A stretch of 64,000 bases of DNA from Polluticaenibacter yanchengensis (GTDB taxonomy: Bacteria; Bacteroidota; Bacteroidia; Chitinophagales; Chitinophagaceae), in the NCBI GenBank assembly GCA_027854065.1, contig JAQGEF010000006.1, positions 62,001 through 126,000 on the forward strand, given 5' to 3'. Below the pieces are notes generated by a model, which searched no databases, was not told where the DNA came from, and was given only the letters and a program-made list of their open reading frames with translations. Position 1 is the stretch's first letter; each line of letters opens with the position of its first letter. The translations under genes and the position numbers were made by a program. Shown here piece after piece: positions 1 through 7,634 of the stretch.

Positions 1-237
1 CAGTATTGTATCAATCTGTTAAACAATACCGTTCCCCCGGATTTTGAACTAAGAAAACTTAACATTAATACAGAGTTGAATTTATTAAAGGAAGATATTT
101 CCCGGAAACTGGATGCCGCTACAACAGATACGCCAATACACTATAGTAGTTATATGGAAGTTGTTGAACAACTGGAAATTATCAACAGGATATCTATAGA
201 TGTGATTAAAGTGACCAGGAATTTTCATTCTGTATAG
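1..237 (+). CDS. C-terminal end of an unidentified protein (partial)
   Basis: An open frame runs from the first base of the window to a TAG stop at 235-237, giving the last 78 residues of a protein that starts outside the window. The visible part is hydrophilic and probably helical, rich in Leu, Ile, Asn and Glu. It has no membrane segment, cysteine cluster or motif that I recognise. I cannot assign a family. It is the likely upstream neighbour of the GNAT-argG genes on the same strand, but about 450 bases of non-coding DNA separate them, so a shared transcript is doubtful. Confidence 0.6.
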   Translation, partial: QYCINLLNNTVPPDFELRKLNINTELNLLKEDISRKLDAATTDTPIHYSSYMEVVEQLEIINRISIDVIKVTRNFHSV

Positions 238-542
238 AATGGTGTCTGTTTGATTTTTATTTCGTTCAATTTCAATTAATAATTACAGGTTTATTTTAAC
301 GGACATCTTACAAACCGTAAAACTTTATCATTATTTTTTAAAATTTAATAACAGGATATTTAAAAAATGTTTTTCTTTGCGTGGCAATTACATTAACAGA
401 GGAATTGCATTATTTAAAAATGTCATTAAAAAACTCATTGTTTCCACATACTACGCTTGTAGTAAACACTATATCACATAGTGGGTTTTTTACTGTGCCT
501 GCGAGGCCGGGTTTTTTAGTACGACAATTACCCTTTGTGGTG

Positions 543-626
543 CGACGTTGATATTCCTCATGAAATATGTTTCGTGAAGCCGGTTCCGGGAAGAACCGAC
601 TAACGAAAATATTATCAATTGCGTCG
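543..626 (+). ncRNA. Candidate structured leader RNA (three-way junction) upstream of GNAT-argG
   Basis: The stretch 238-686 has no convincing gene but holds a foldable element. A closing stem pairs CGACGTTGATA (543-553) with TATCAA (613-618) and CGTCG (622-626), leaving a 3-base bulge. Inside are CATGAAA (559-565) with TTTCGTG (570-576) around a TATG loop, and CGGTT (581-585) with AACCG (594-598). Bases 570-575 can instead pair with ACGAAA (603-608), so two exclusive folds exist. Further upstream are hairpins followed by six T at 467-491 and 497-517. The GNAT start codon is 60 bases downstream with no terminator between, so a cis-regulatory role is possible. I could not match it to a known riboswitch. 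Confidence 0.4.
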
Positions 627-686
627 GGGCGTAGTTTACAAACATCATTTACAATTTTCTTTTACTATTTATCGGGTCATTAACCA

Positions 687-1367
687 ATGGAAAACAATGA
701 CTTTATTATAACTGTTGCAAATAGTACGCATTTAGATTTTGCGACTATCATTTGTGAAGAGTACGAAAGCAGTGCAAAAGCACGTGGCACAGGTATTGCC
801 AAAAGAACACCTGAATACGTTAAACAAAAAATGCTTGAGGGTAAATCCATCATCGCTTTTAGTAAGGATGGCGTTTGGGCAGGATTCTGCTATATTGAAA
901 CCTGGAGCCATGGCGATTATGTTGCCAATAGCGGCCTTATCGTGTCGCCACATTTCAGGAAAGCAGGCTTAGCCAAATCTATCAAAAAGCATATTTTTAA
1001 ATTAAGCCGTACACTATACCCAAATGCCAAAATTTTTGGCTTAACAACGGGGCTGGCGGTAATGAAAATAAACAGCGAACTAGGGTACGAACCGGTTACT
1101 TACAGTGAGCTAACCCAGGATGACGCTTTTTGGGCAGGTTGTAAAAGTTGTGTCAATTATTCCATTTTAATGAGTAAGGACCGCAAAAACTGCATGTGTA
1201 CAGCCATGCTTTACGATCCTAAAGACCATTACGAACCGGAGGAAACAAAAGAGCATTTCGAAAAACACAGCAAAGTGTACGAGCGCCTTTTAAGATTTAA
1301 ACAACGCATTTTTGGTAAGAAGGCAGATGAAAAGAAAACCACTTTCTTACAACTATTATTTCATTAA
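687..1367 (+). CDS. GNAT family N-acetyltransferase
   Basis: The protein has 226 residues and a GNAT fold. The acetyl-CoA binding motif A is visible as VSPHFRKAGLAKS at about residues 86-98 (R-x-x-G-L-A pattern), preceded by the usual strand ending in GLIV. The C-terminal part carries paired cysteines, CKSC at 152-155 and CMC at 169-171, which are unusual for a GNAT and could bind metal or form disulfides. It lies 33 bases upstream of argG on the same strand, so the two are probably co-transcribed. That context suggests a role in arginine synthesis, for example as an N-acetylglutamate synthase, but this is inference and the acceptor substrate is not shown by the sequence. Confidence 0.85.
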   Translation: MENNDFIITVANSTHLDFATIICEEYESSAKARGTGIAKRTPEYVKQKMLEGKSIIAFSKDGVWAGFCYIETWSHGDYVANSGLIVSPHFRKAGLAKSIKKHIFKLSRTLYPNAKIFGLTTGLAVMKINSELGYEPVTYSELTQDDAFWAGCKSCVNYSILMSKDRKNCMCTAMLYDPKDHYEPEETKEHFEKHSKVYERLLRFKQRIFGKKADEKKTTFLQLLFH

Positions 1368-1400
1368 TTGTATTATTTTAAATAAAAAGAGAACATAACA

Positions 1401-2651
1401 ATGTCAAATTCAAATCAGTCGTTTAGCTTCATCCCTACCGGCGAATCCGAATTAAAAGGCGCTAAAATAGTGTTAGGCTTTAGTGGTGGTTTAGATACAA
1501 CTTTTTGTGTAAAATATTTTCAGGAATTAGAAGCGGAAATACACAGTATCATTGTAAACACCGGTGGTTTCAGTAAGGAAGAACTTGAAAAAATTGAAGC
1601 GCATGCCTATAAACTAGGTGTAAAAACACATACCACTATTGATGCGGTAAACAGCTACTACGATAGAATAATAAAGTATTTGATTTTTGGTAATGTTCTT
1701 AAAAATAATACCTACCCGTTAAGCGTAAGCGCAGAGCGCCTGGTACAGGCTTTACATATTGCAGATCATGCAAAAGCATTGAACGCCGATGCGGTAGCGC
1801 ATGGTAGTACAGGTGCCGGTAACGACCAGGTACGTTTCGATATGGTGTTCCATATCAATATCCCGGGTGTAAGAATCATTACCCCGATCCGTGATTTAAA
1901 ACTGAGCCGCGAGCAGGAAATTGAATATTTAAAAGCGCGCGGTGTAGAAATGAACTTCGAAAAAGCAGCCTATTCTATTAATAAAGGGTTGTGGGGTACC
2001 AGTGTTGGTGGCCGCGAAACACTTAACAGCCACGGTGTTTTACCGGAAGAAGCATGGCCAACGCAGGCGACTGCTATAGAGCCTCAAAACGTTGAGCTGA
2101 TATTCACAAAGGGAGAATTGACCGGTGTGAATGACAAAACTTTTAATCATCCGGCAGAAGCCATCCAGTATTTACAAAGCATTGCCGGTCCTTACGGTAT
2201 CGGTCGTGATATTCACGTGGGTGATACCATTATCGGTATTAAAGGCCGTGTCGGTTTCGAAGCAGCAGCACCAATGATCATTTTAAAAGCACACCATGCG
2301 TTGGAAAAGCATGTCCTTACAAAATGGCAGTTGAACTGGAAAGACCAACTGGCACTTTTCTATGGCAACTGGCTGCATGAAGGCCAGATCCTGGATCCGG
2401 TGATGCGCGATATTGAAGGTTTCTTTGCAAGTACACAGGAACATGTAAGCGGTAAAGCTTTTGTACAGCTATTACCTTACCGTTTCCAAATTGCAGGCAT
2501 CGAAAGTCCTTATGATTTAATGAGCAGTAAGTTTGGTAAATATGGGGAAATGAATAGTGGTTTTACAGGCGAAGATGTAAGAGGATTCAGTCGCATATTT
2601 GGCAACCAGGTTGGTATTTACAACCAGGTAAAAGAAGAGGCAGGTAAGTAA
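1401..2651 (+). CDS. argG: Argininosuccinate synthase
   Basis: This enzyme joins citrulline and aspartate with ATP to form argininosuccinate, the penultimate step of arginine synthesis in the cytosol. The PP-loop ATP pyrophosphatase signature FSGGLDT is at residues 27-33, and the second signature AHGSTGAGNDQVRFD is at 133-147. The length of 416 residues fits the family. It follows the GNAT gene by 33 bases and ends just before a hairpin plus T-run. The lyase for the next step, argH, is not adjacent but lies at 25.6 kb. The ATG start is preceded by an A-rich stretch without a Shine-Dalgarno site, as is usual in Bacteroidota. Confidence 0.95.
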   Translation: MSNSNQSFSFIPTGESELKGAKIVLGFSGGLDTTFCVKYFQELEAEIHSIIVNTGGFSKEELEKIEAHAYKLGVKTHTTIDAVNSYYDRIIKYLIFGNVLKNNTYPLSVSAERLVQALHIADHAKALNADAVAHGSTGAGNDQVRFDMVFHINIPGVRIITPIRDLKLSREQEIEYLKARGVEMNFEKAAYSINKGLWGTSVGGRETLNSHGVLPEEAWPTQATAIEPQNVELIFTKGELTGVNDKTFNHPAEAIQYLQSIAGPYGIGRDIHVGDTIIGIKGRVGFEAAAPMIILKAHHALEKHVLTKWQLNWKDQLALFYGNWLHEGQILDPVMRDIEGFFASTQEHVSGKAFVQLLPYRFQIAGIESPYDLMSSKFGKYGEMNSGFTGEDVRGFSRIFGNQVGIYNQVKEEAGK

Positions 2652-2674
2652 TAATTACGATATATTTTTATACA

Positions 2675-2700
2675 GGGCGGCCGCCAGGCTGCCCTTTTTT
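2675..2700 (+). terminator. Intrinsic terminator after argG
   Basis: GGGCGGC (2675-2681) pairs with GCTGCCC (2688-2694) with one G-U pair, followed by six T. It also forms the left end of a family A repeat, so the element may have been recruited as terminator. Confidence 0.7.
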
Positions 2701-2851
2701 ATGCAGGTATTCTCCTGATATTCCTGACTGTATTCATTCAGCCTGGCGCCGGGCTATCCGCAGTACTCCGCGGCGGCATGGCAGTTTTTATAGCTCAGCA
2801 TTTCATTATCGTTTCTGCCGCCTTGCGGGGTACTTTGCTGCTATCCCTGCC
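2675..2851 (+). repeat. Family A dispersed structured repeat, copy 1
   Basis: This intergenic element has a head (GGGCGGCC), an outer stem GCCAGGC (2683-2689) with GCCTGGC (2741-2747), then GCCGGGCTATCC. A long inner hairpin follows, GTACTCCGCGGCGGCA (2763-2778) with TGCCGCCTTGCGGGGTAC (2816-2833), and the element ends near CTATCCCT (2841-2848). The same order of blocks occurs at 9111-9290 and, on the other strand, at 50912-51094. A divergent relative is at 47211-47405. Confidence 0.8.
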
Positions 2852-2880
2852 GCTTAATACAAAGAGTGATAGTTTTTTTC

Positions 2881-2946
2881 TTGTGTCCATCGATCTAAGC
2901 GGCTTTATAGCAGTAATACTGCACAAGGGAGTGACACAACGATGTT
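2881..2946 (+). repeat. Family C dispersed repeat, copy 1
   Basis: A 66-base element begins TTGTGTC (2881-2887), which pairs with GACACAA (2933-2939), and encloses the palindrome GCAGTAATACTGC (2910-2922). Its right end GGGAGTGACACAACGATGTT (2927-2946) recurs exactly, inverted, at 28702-28721. The left end and the AGCAGTA block are also shared at matching spacing. Confidence 0.7.
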
Positions 2947-3025
2947 AAATAGCAGTACAAATGACGGCTCAATAAAAAATGAAAACCATACCTGTTTTTG
3001 CAGTTAATTTGTAACGGAGAAATTC

Positions 3026-4927
3026 ATGACAGATAAGATTCATCAGATATTAAAAGAATATTTTGGCTACGATGCGTTCAGGCCAATGCAGGAAGATATT
3101 ATCAATGCAGTACTGGCAGCTAATGATGCGCTGGCACTGTTGCCAACCGGAGGGGGAAAGAGCGTGTGTTACCAGGTTCCGGGATTGGCGATGCCGGGCA
3201 TGTGCCTGGTGGTATCGCCACTGATAGCGCTGATAAAGGACCAGGTCATGCAATTGCGGAAACGTGGGGTACCTGTACTGAATATTTATAGCGGCATGAG
3301 TTTTTACGATGTAAAAAAAACGTTGGATGATGCCTGCTCCGGGCGTTTCAGATTCTTGTTTGTATCGCCGGAAAGATTGCAGAGTAATTTGTTTAAAGAA
3401 TACCTGTCGGCAATGCCGTTAAATATGATTGCTGTGGATGAAGCGCACTGTATATCGCAGTGGGGCTATGATTTCAGGCCCAACTATTTAAAGATTGCTA
3501 CGGTGAGGGAAGTGCATCCCGGGATACCTGTACTGGCGCTTACGGCCAGTGCTACATCGCAGGTGCAGAAAGATATCTGCGAGAAACTGGCATTCAGGAC
3601 AACGCAGTTGTTTAAGCAGTCTTTTGCCAAGCCGAATGTCTCTTTCAGTGTTTTTAGAACCGCTCATAAGCACCTTAAATTAATGGAGATCTTTAAAGGG
3701 GTGAAAGGTTGCGGATTGATTTATGTACGCAACAGGCGCCGTACCAAAGACGTGGCAGAATATTTATTAAGCCAGGGCATCAACGCTAGTTTTTACCATG
3801 CCGGCCTTACCAACAGTGTGCGTGAACAGCGGCAGGCAGACTGGTTAAGTAATAAAGTACCTGTAATGGTTTGTACCAATGCGTTTGGCATGGGCATCGA
3901 TAAGCCGGATGTAAGGGTAGTGGTGCATATTGATATTCCCGATTGTATAGAGAATTATTACCAGGAAGCTGGTCGTGCAGGCAGGGATGGCCAAAAGTCT
4001 TATGCCGTGCTGATCTATCATGATAACGACCTGAATGAACTAAGGAAGTTGCCGGAAAGAAAATATCCGCCTGTTAGTGAGATCAGAAAAGTGTATAAAC
4101 AGATAGGTGATTTTTTGCAGATACATGTTCATAGCGGCAAGGGGCAATACTATGATTTTGACATCAGGATGTTTTGTGAAACATTTAAAGTGAATCCGTC
4201 ATTGGCTGTAAATGCTTTGAACCTGTTGCAACAAAGTGGCTATATGACTTTTTCAGAATCTATATTTATACCATCTAAAGTAGAATTTACGTGTAATAAA
4301 GCTGTTCTGAACGATTTTGAAGCCATGTATCCAAATCTGTCTGGTATAATAAAGGCATTGCTGCGTACTTATGAGGGTATCTTTAATAACCTGGTAAGCA
4401 TATCGGAACGCAAAATGAGCAAATACCTGCATATAACGGAAGAAGAGGTGGTAAAGCGGTTAAATGCTTTAAATTACTATAGAATAATACACTATGAACC
4501 GGTAAAAGATACGCCACAGGTATTTTTAAATTATGACAGGGTAACGGTAGAGGAGCTGCGATTTGATGAGAAACTGTATAGGATGCTTAAGGAAAGATAT
4601 ACAGAACGCGTAGAAAAAATAATGGAATATGTTACTGAAGAGCAATGCCGCAGTTTATACATGCGCCATTATTTTGAGGATTTTGCCAGTGACAGTTGCG
4701 GCATTTGTGATGTGTGCCTGGCAAAGAAAAGACAATTGCTAAGTAGTAGGGAAGTGTCTGATATTGCAAGGACACTGCTGGGGTTTATAAATGAATCACA
4801 AACTGAAGAAGCATTGAGGACATACGCACAAATACCTAAGCCGCAATTTGACCAGGTCCTTCATTATTTGTTATCCGAAGAAATGATCACTTATGATATC
4901 AATAAACTGTTGGTACGAAAAAAATAA
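3026..4927 (+). CDS. recQ: RecQ family ATP-dependent DNA helicase
   Basis: This is a 3'-5' DNA helicase for recombination and fork repair. Motifs are clear: Walker A TGGGKS at 41-46, DEAH at 138-141, LTASAT near 172-177, and the arginine-finger motif QEAGRAGRDG at 313-322. The RecQ zinc cysteines are C541, C558, C561 and C564. In E. coli-type RecQ the zinc site follows the helicase core directly and is followed by winged-helix and HRDC domains. Here roughly 190 residues separate core and zinc site, and only 69 residues follow, with no HRDC. It is therefore a divergent RecQ architecture, and orthology to E. coli RecQ is not assured. It is monocistronic. Confidence 0.9.
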   Translation: MTDKIHQILKEYFGYDAFRPMQEDIINAVLAANDALALLPTGGGKSVCYQVPGLAMPGMCLVVSPLIALIKDQVMQLRKRGVPVLNIYSGMSFYDVKKTLDDACSGRFRFLFVSPERLQSNLFKEYLSAMPLNMIAVDEAHCISQWGYDFRPNYLKIATVREVHPGIPVLALTASATSQVQKDICEKLAFRTTQLFKQSFAKPNVSFSVFRTAHKHLKLMEIFKGVKGCGLIYVRNRRRTKDVAEYLLSQGINASFYHAGLTNSVREQRQADWLSNKVPVMVCTNAFGMGIDKPDVRVVVHIDIPDCIENYYQEAGRAGRDGQKSYAVLIYHDNDLNELRKLPERKYPPVSEIRKVYKQIGDFLQIHVHSGKGQYYDFDIRMFCETFKVNPSLAVNALNLLQQSGYMTFSESIFIPSKVEFTCNKAVLNDFEAMYPNLSGIIKALLRTYEGIFNNLVSISERKMSKYLHITEEEVVKRLNALNYYRIIHYEPVKDTPQVFLNYDRVTVEELRFDEKLYRMLKERYTERVEKIMEYVTEEQCRSLYMRHYFEDFASDSCGICDVCLAKKRQLLSSREVSDIARTLLGFINESQTEEALRTYAQIPKPQFDQVLHYLLSEEMITYDINKLLVRKK

Positions 4928-4971
4928 ATCACCTGCATGTTTATAGTCTGAAACGTACAGGTGATTTATTT
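4922..4971. terminator. Bidirectional terminator between recQ and the FKBP gene
   Basis: A perfect 14-base inverted repeat, with arms 4922-4935 and 4958-4971, overlaps the recQ stop codon. The A/T-rich ends give U-runs on either strand, suiting the converging recQ and FKBP genes. Confidence 0.75.
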
Positions 4972-5016
4972 GTAAATATTTGCAGGAAATACTTTGGTCC
5001 GGCCTTTATACACCTA

Positions 5017-5517
5017 TCAATAAAAGTCTTCCATTTCGATCTCGAAAAACAAAGGAGAGTTTGCCGGGATCGCTTTTGCTGAATCGGTGTTGCTGCTGCC
5101 TTTACAACCATACGCTAATGAAGAGGGAATGATAGCCTGTAATTTACCACCTTTACCAATTTTTGGTATCACATCCTTCCAGCCCTGGATTAAGCTGCTG
5201 AGGTAAAAACCGGTAGTTCCCGGGTTCGTTGCCTGGTCAAAAACTGTTCCATCTAATTTTTCACCACGATATTTGATATAAATACGGCTGTTCAAATTCG
5301 GCTTTTTGGCACCGCCTTCGTTTATAATTTTATAGAATACACCTGTTTCTCCCTTTATAGCACCAATACCTTTACTGTCATTATATGCTGTAATTACAGG
5401 AATCTCCGATTCTATAGAGACATTAGTACAGGAGGTTGTACCCTTGTTGCAGCCAACAGCTACTACAATTGCCGCTAACACCGCTATTTTTATAAAATTC
5501 ATTGTTCTCTTTTTCAT
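5017..5517 (-). CDS. FKBP-type peptidyl-prolyl cis-trans isomerase, lipoprotein
   Basis: The protein has 166 residues. The N-terminus is a lipoprotein signal with lipobox VAVGC near residue 23, so it is likely anchored in the envelope. The rest is an FKBP domain: YIKYRGEKLDGTVFDQ (about 84-99), then LIQGWKDVIPKIGKGGK and IPSSLAYG, the usual active-site strands. It would catalyse proline isomerisation during folding of exported proteins. It is the second gene of a two-gene unit, starting 3 bases after the stop of the small membrane protein gene upstream. Confidence 0.9.
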   Translation of the reverse strand: MKKRTMNFIKIAVLAAIVVAVGCNKGTTSCTNVSIESEIPVITAYNDSKGIGAIKGETGVFYKIINEGGAKKPNLNSRIYIKYRGEKLDGTVFDQATNPGTTGFYLSSLIQGWKDVIPKIGKGGKLQAIIPSSLAYGCKGSSNTDSAKAIPANSPLFFEIEMEDFY

Positions 5518-5520
5518 TAG

Positions 5521-5835
5521 TTAGTCATTCTTTTGCTTTTTGTATAAAAGCTCTTTATACTTGGTTTCGTATTGATCGTACTTAAATTTATTGGAAAATA
5601 TTGCGTAAAAGACAGCTATAATTATTACAGCTATTATAACCACAGCATTAATGGAGCTGCTGTTATTAATCATGTCCGCACGTTTATACCAACCACTTAG
5701 AAAGTTAAAAAGAATAACACCGCCAAATAATAAACCCACGGGCAAGCCTACCAATAATTGATAAAAAGTTTTTTTCTTTTTATCGCGTACGGTTTCCCAG
5801 TATTTAATAAATGCTTCTTCTTTTTCAGTTAACAT
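5521..5835 (-). CDS. Small membrane protein of unknown function
   Basis: The 104-residue protein begins with a charged helix, then has two hydrophobic segments, at about residues 28-46 and 62-82, and a lysine-rich C-terminal tail. This predicts a two-pass inner membrane protein. I recognise no family. Its stop codon lies 3 bases from the start of the FKBP lipoprotein gene, so the two are almost certainly co-transcribed. No functional inference beyond that is justified. Confidence 0.7.
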   Translation of the reverse strand: MLTEKEEAFIKYWETVRDKKKKTFYQLLVGLPVGLLFGGVILFNFLSGWYKRADMINNSSSINAVVIIAVIIIAVFYAIFSNKFKYDQYETKYKELLYKKQKND

Positions 5836-6016
5836 CCTAAAAAATTATGGACAAATGTAACCAGAACCATTGAGAAATTTTAAAAACCCGGAATAATTAA
5901 GAATTTATTTAGAGAGTCCGCTCATCATATTTGTAAAATATCTTTTAATAATAGCATAGATTGATGTTTAATTGCCAGCAATTTTTATTTTTACATTAAT
6001 CAGATATAAATAAGAA

Positions 6017-6658
6017 ATGACGATATACTATTGTTACGATGCATATTGTGGTTGGTGTTACGGGTTTAGCCCGGTTATAAAAAAGCTTAAGGAGAAATAC
6101 AACGATAAATTTTTCTTTGAAGTATTGAGCGGCGGTATGATCCCAAAAGAGAGTGTAAAGCCTGTTTCTGCAATAGCCGGTTACATAAGCACTGCCTATA
6201 AAACAGTGGAAGAAAGTACGGGTATTAAATTTGGAGAGGATTTTTTGTGGCATATTTTCAACCCCGATTTGAGTGACTGGTTTCCATGTTCCGAAAAACC
6301 GGCAGTCGCCCTATGTATATTTAAAGAATTACATCCGGATAAGCAAGTCGAGTTCGCATCAGATCTTCAATATGCGTTAAACTATGAAGGCCGCGATTTG
6401 TGTGATAATGAGGCTTATCGTCATTTACTGGAAAAGTATGAAATCAATGCAGATGATTTTTATTCTAAACTGGAAAGCCAGGTGTATATTGATGCCGCCA
6501 AATATGAATTTCAGCTTTGTAAGCAATTGCAGGTAACCGGTTATCCGCAGGTATTATTACAGGTAGAAGATACTAAATTTTACCTGGTAAGCAAAGGCTA
6601 TAGCGATTTTGATACTGTGGAAAAAACGCTGGAAAGTATATTGGCAAGTTTAAATTAA
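6017..6658 (+). CDS. DsbA family (FrnE-like) thioredoxin-fold protein
   Basis: The 213-residue protein opens with a thioredoxin-fold strand and a redox motif CGWC at residues 11-14. It continues with the helical insertion typical of the DsbA/FrnE group and a cis-proline region near TGYPQVLL (about 174-181). It lacks a signal peptide, so it probably acts in the cytosol as a thiol-disulfide oxidoreductase or chaperone adaptor, unlike periplasmic DsbA. The gene stands alone between the divergently read FKBP pair and its own terminator. Confidence 0.85.
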   Translation: MTIYYCYDAYCGWCYGFSPVIKKLKEKYNDKFFFEVLSGGMIPKESVKPVSAIAGYISTAYKTVEESTGIKFGEDFLWHIFNPDLSDWFPCSEKPAVALCIFKELHPDKQVEFASDLQYALNYEGRDLCDNEAYRHLLEKYEINADDFYSKLESQVYIDAAKYEFQLCKQLQVTGYPQVLLQVEDTKFYLVSKGYSDFDTVEKTLESILASLN

Positions 6659-6686
6659 AAAAGAGGCGAAAGCCTCTTTTTTAATT
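6653..6686. terminator. Terminator between the DsbA-like and glycosyltransferase genes
   Basis: A perfect 15-bp stem, AATTAAAAAAGAGGC (6653-6667) with its complement (6672-6686), has a GAAA loop and T-runs on both strands. It overlaps the stop codon of the upstream gene and serves both converging genes. Confidence 0.9.
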
Positions 6687-6692
6687 GCTATT

Positions 6693-7511
6693 CTACAATG
6701 AATGTTTTGTTTTAAAAACGTTGTTTCTTGCCCGCCTCACTGTATGAAAACTTCTAAGGCCCTGCTTAAAATGACCAAGCATAATTTTAAAATCATTTAT
6801 CAGGAAATTGTACCATTTCGGCAAGGATAGATTGTTAATTTTATGATAAGTTACCATCTGGGCAAAGTACTTACTCGATGATTTTAAGAGTGGTACTTCA
6901 ATATGGTAGATATAATAAGCCGGAAAATTATAAACAATATTGTAATCGTTATTCAATGTTTGAATTGTCCACAGCTTATCTTCATTGCCGCCAATGGTTT
7001 CATTAAAACGTTGTTTTTCCCATGCTTCCTTATTAATCAAACAGCAACTGCAGGCCAGGAGTTTATCCCATATGTCCACATAGTTTTTCCTGTTTAACAT
7101 ATCAGCAGGGCCCAAAATATCATATTTTACATGATTGAATACTAAGTTGGGAGAAGAGATGTTTAAAAAACGGATACCACCCAGCTTTTTATCAGTTAAT
7201 AAGTGCTCAAAATCTTTCACAAAGTATTTGGTCAATAACTTCACATGCGGGCTGATTGTAAAAACATATTCTCCACTACAGTTTTCAAATCCAAGGTTAA
7301 GTGCTTTGCCATAGGTAAATTCACCTCTTTTTATTGTAAAAGTTTTGGCATTATATTGTTTTGCAATTTCCAGGGAATTGTCAGTAGATTCATTATCAAC
7401 AACGATTATTTCAATTGAAGATTCGCATTCCTGGCTTCTAATGGACTTAATACACTTTTCAAGTGCATCAACCTCATTATAATTTCTGATTAAGAAAGAG
7501 ATTAAGGGCAT
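6693..7511 (-). CDS. Glycosyltransferase family 2
   Basis: This 272-residue protein has a GT-A fold N-terminus: ISFLIRNYNEVDALEKCI, then IEIIVVDNESTDNS (34-47), which binds the nucleotide sugar. The region where a DXD metal motif is expected reads ISPHVKL, so the canonical DXD is not evident. No membrane segments are seen apart from a weakly hydrophobic C-terminal part. It probably adds a sugar to a surface polysaccharide or lipid; donor and acceptor are unknown. There is no polysaccharide cluster next to it, although a flippase gene lies at 12.2 kb. Confidence 0.88.
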   Translation of the reverse strand: MPLISFLIRNYNEVDALEKCIKSIRSQECESSIEIIVVDNESTDNSLEIAKQYNAKTFTIKRGEFTYGKALNLGFENCSGEYVFTISPHVKLLTKYFVKDFEHLLTDKKLGGIRFLNISSPNLVFNHVKYDILGPADMLNRKNYVDIWDKLLACSCCLINKEAWEKQRFNETIGGNEDKLWTIQTLNNDYNIVYNFPAYYIYHIEVPLLKSSSKYFAQMVTYHKINNLSLPKWYNFLINDFKIMLGHFKQGLRSFHTVRRARNNVFKTKHSL

Positions 7512-7530
7512 AAAAAACGGGTTTGTAGCA

Positions 7531-7538
7531 CAAAGGTA
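7531..7538 (-). promoter_or_regulatory. Putative -7 promoter box for the glycosyltransferase gene
   Basis: On the minus strand this reads TACCTTTG, matching the Bacteroidota -7 consensus TAnnTTTG. It lies 19 bases upstream of the ATG. No good -33 TTTG is at the ideal spacing. Confidence 0.45.
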
Positions 7539-7575
7539 TAGATATTTTTAAAATATAAAACATTTTGTGTCAAAA

Positions 7576-7609
7576 AAAAAGCACAAAGTAATATTACAAT
7601 GTGCTTTTT
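7576..7609. terminator. Terminator downstream of the aminotransferase gene
   Basis: AAAAAGCACA (7576-7585) pairs with TGTGCTTTTT (7600-7609), and the loop itself holds the palindrome GTAATATTAC. On the minus strand it is followed by a run of nine T. Confidence 0.8.
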
Positions 7610-7634
7610 CTATAAAAAATAAAGTGGTATTATT

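Noticed and set aside
543..626. Resemblance of the three-way junction to a purine riboswitch or to SRP RNA
   Set aside because: The ACTA joining segment and the CCGGGAAG loop are suggestive, but the conserved purine-aptamer loops and joining bases are missing, and the SRP GGAAGCAGCC core is absent.
2675..2946. Insertion sequence remnant
   Set aside because: No transposase fragment or long terminal inverted repeats are visible; the sequence is explained by family A and C repeats.
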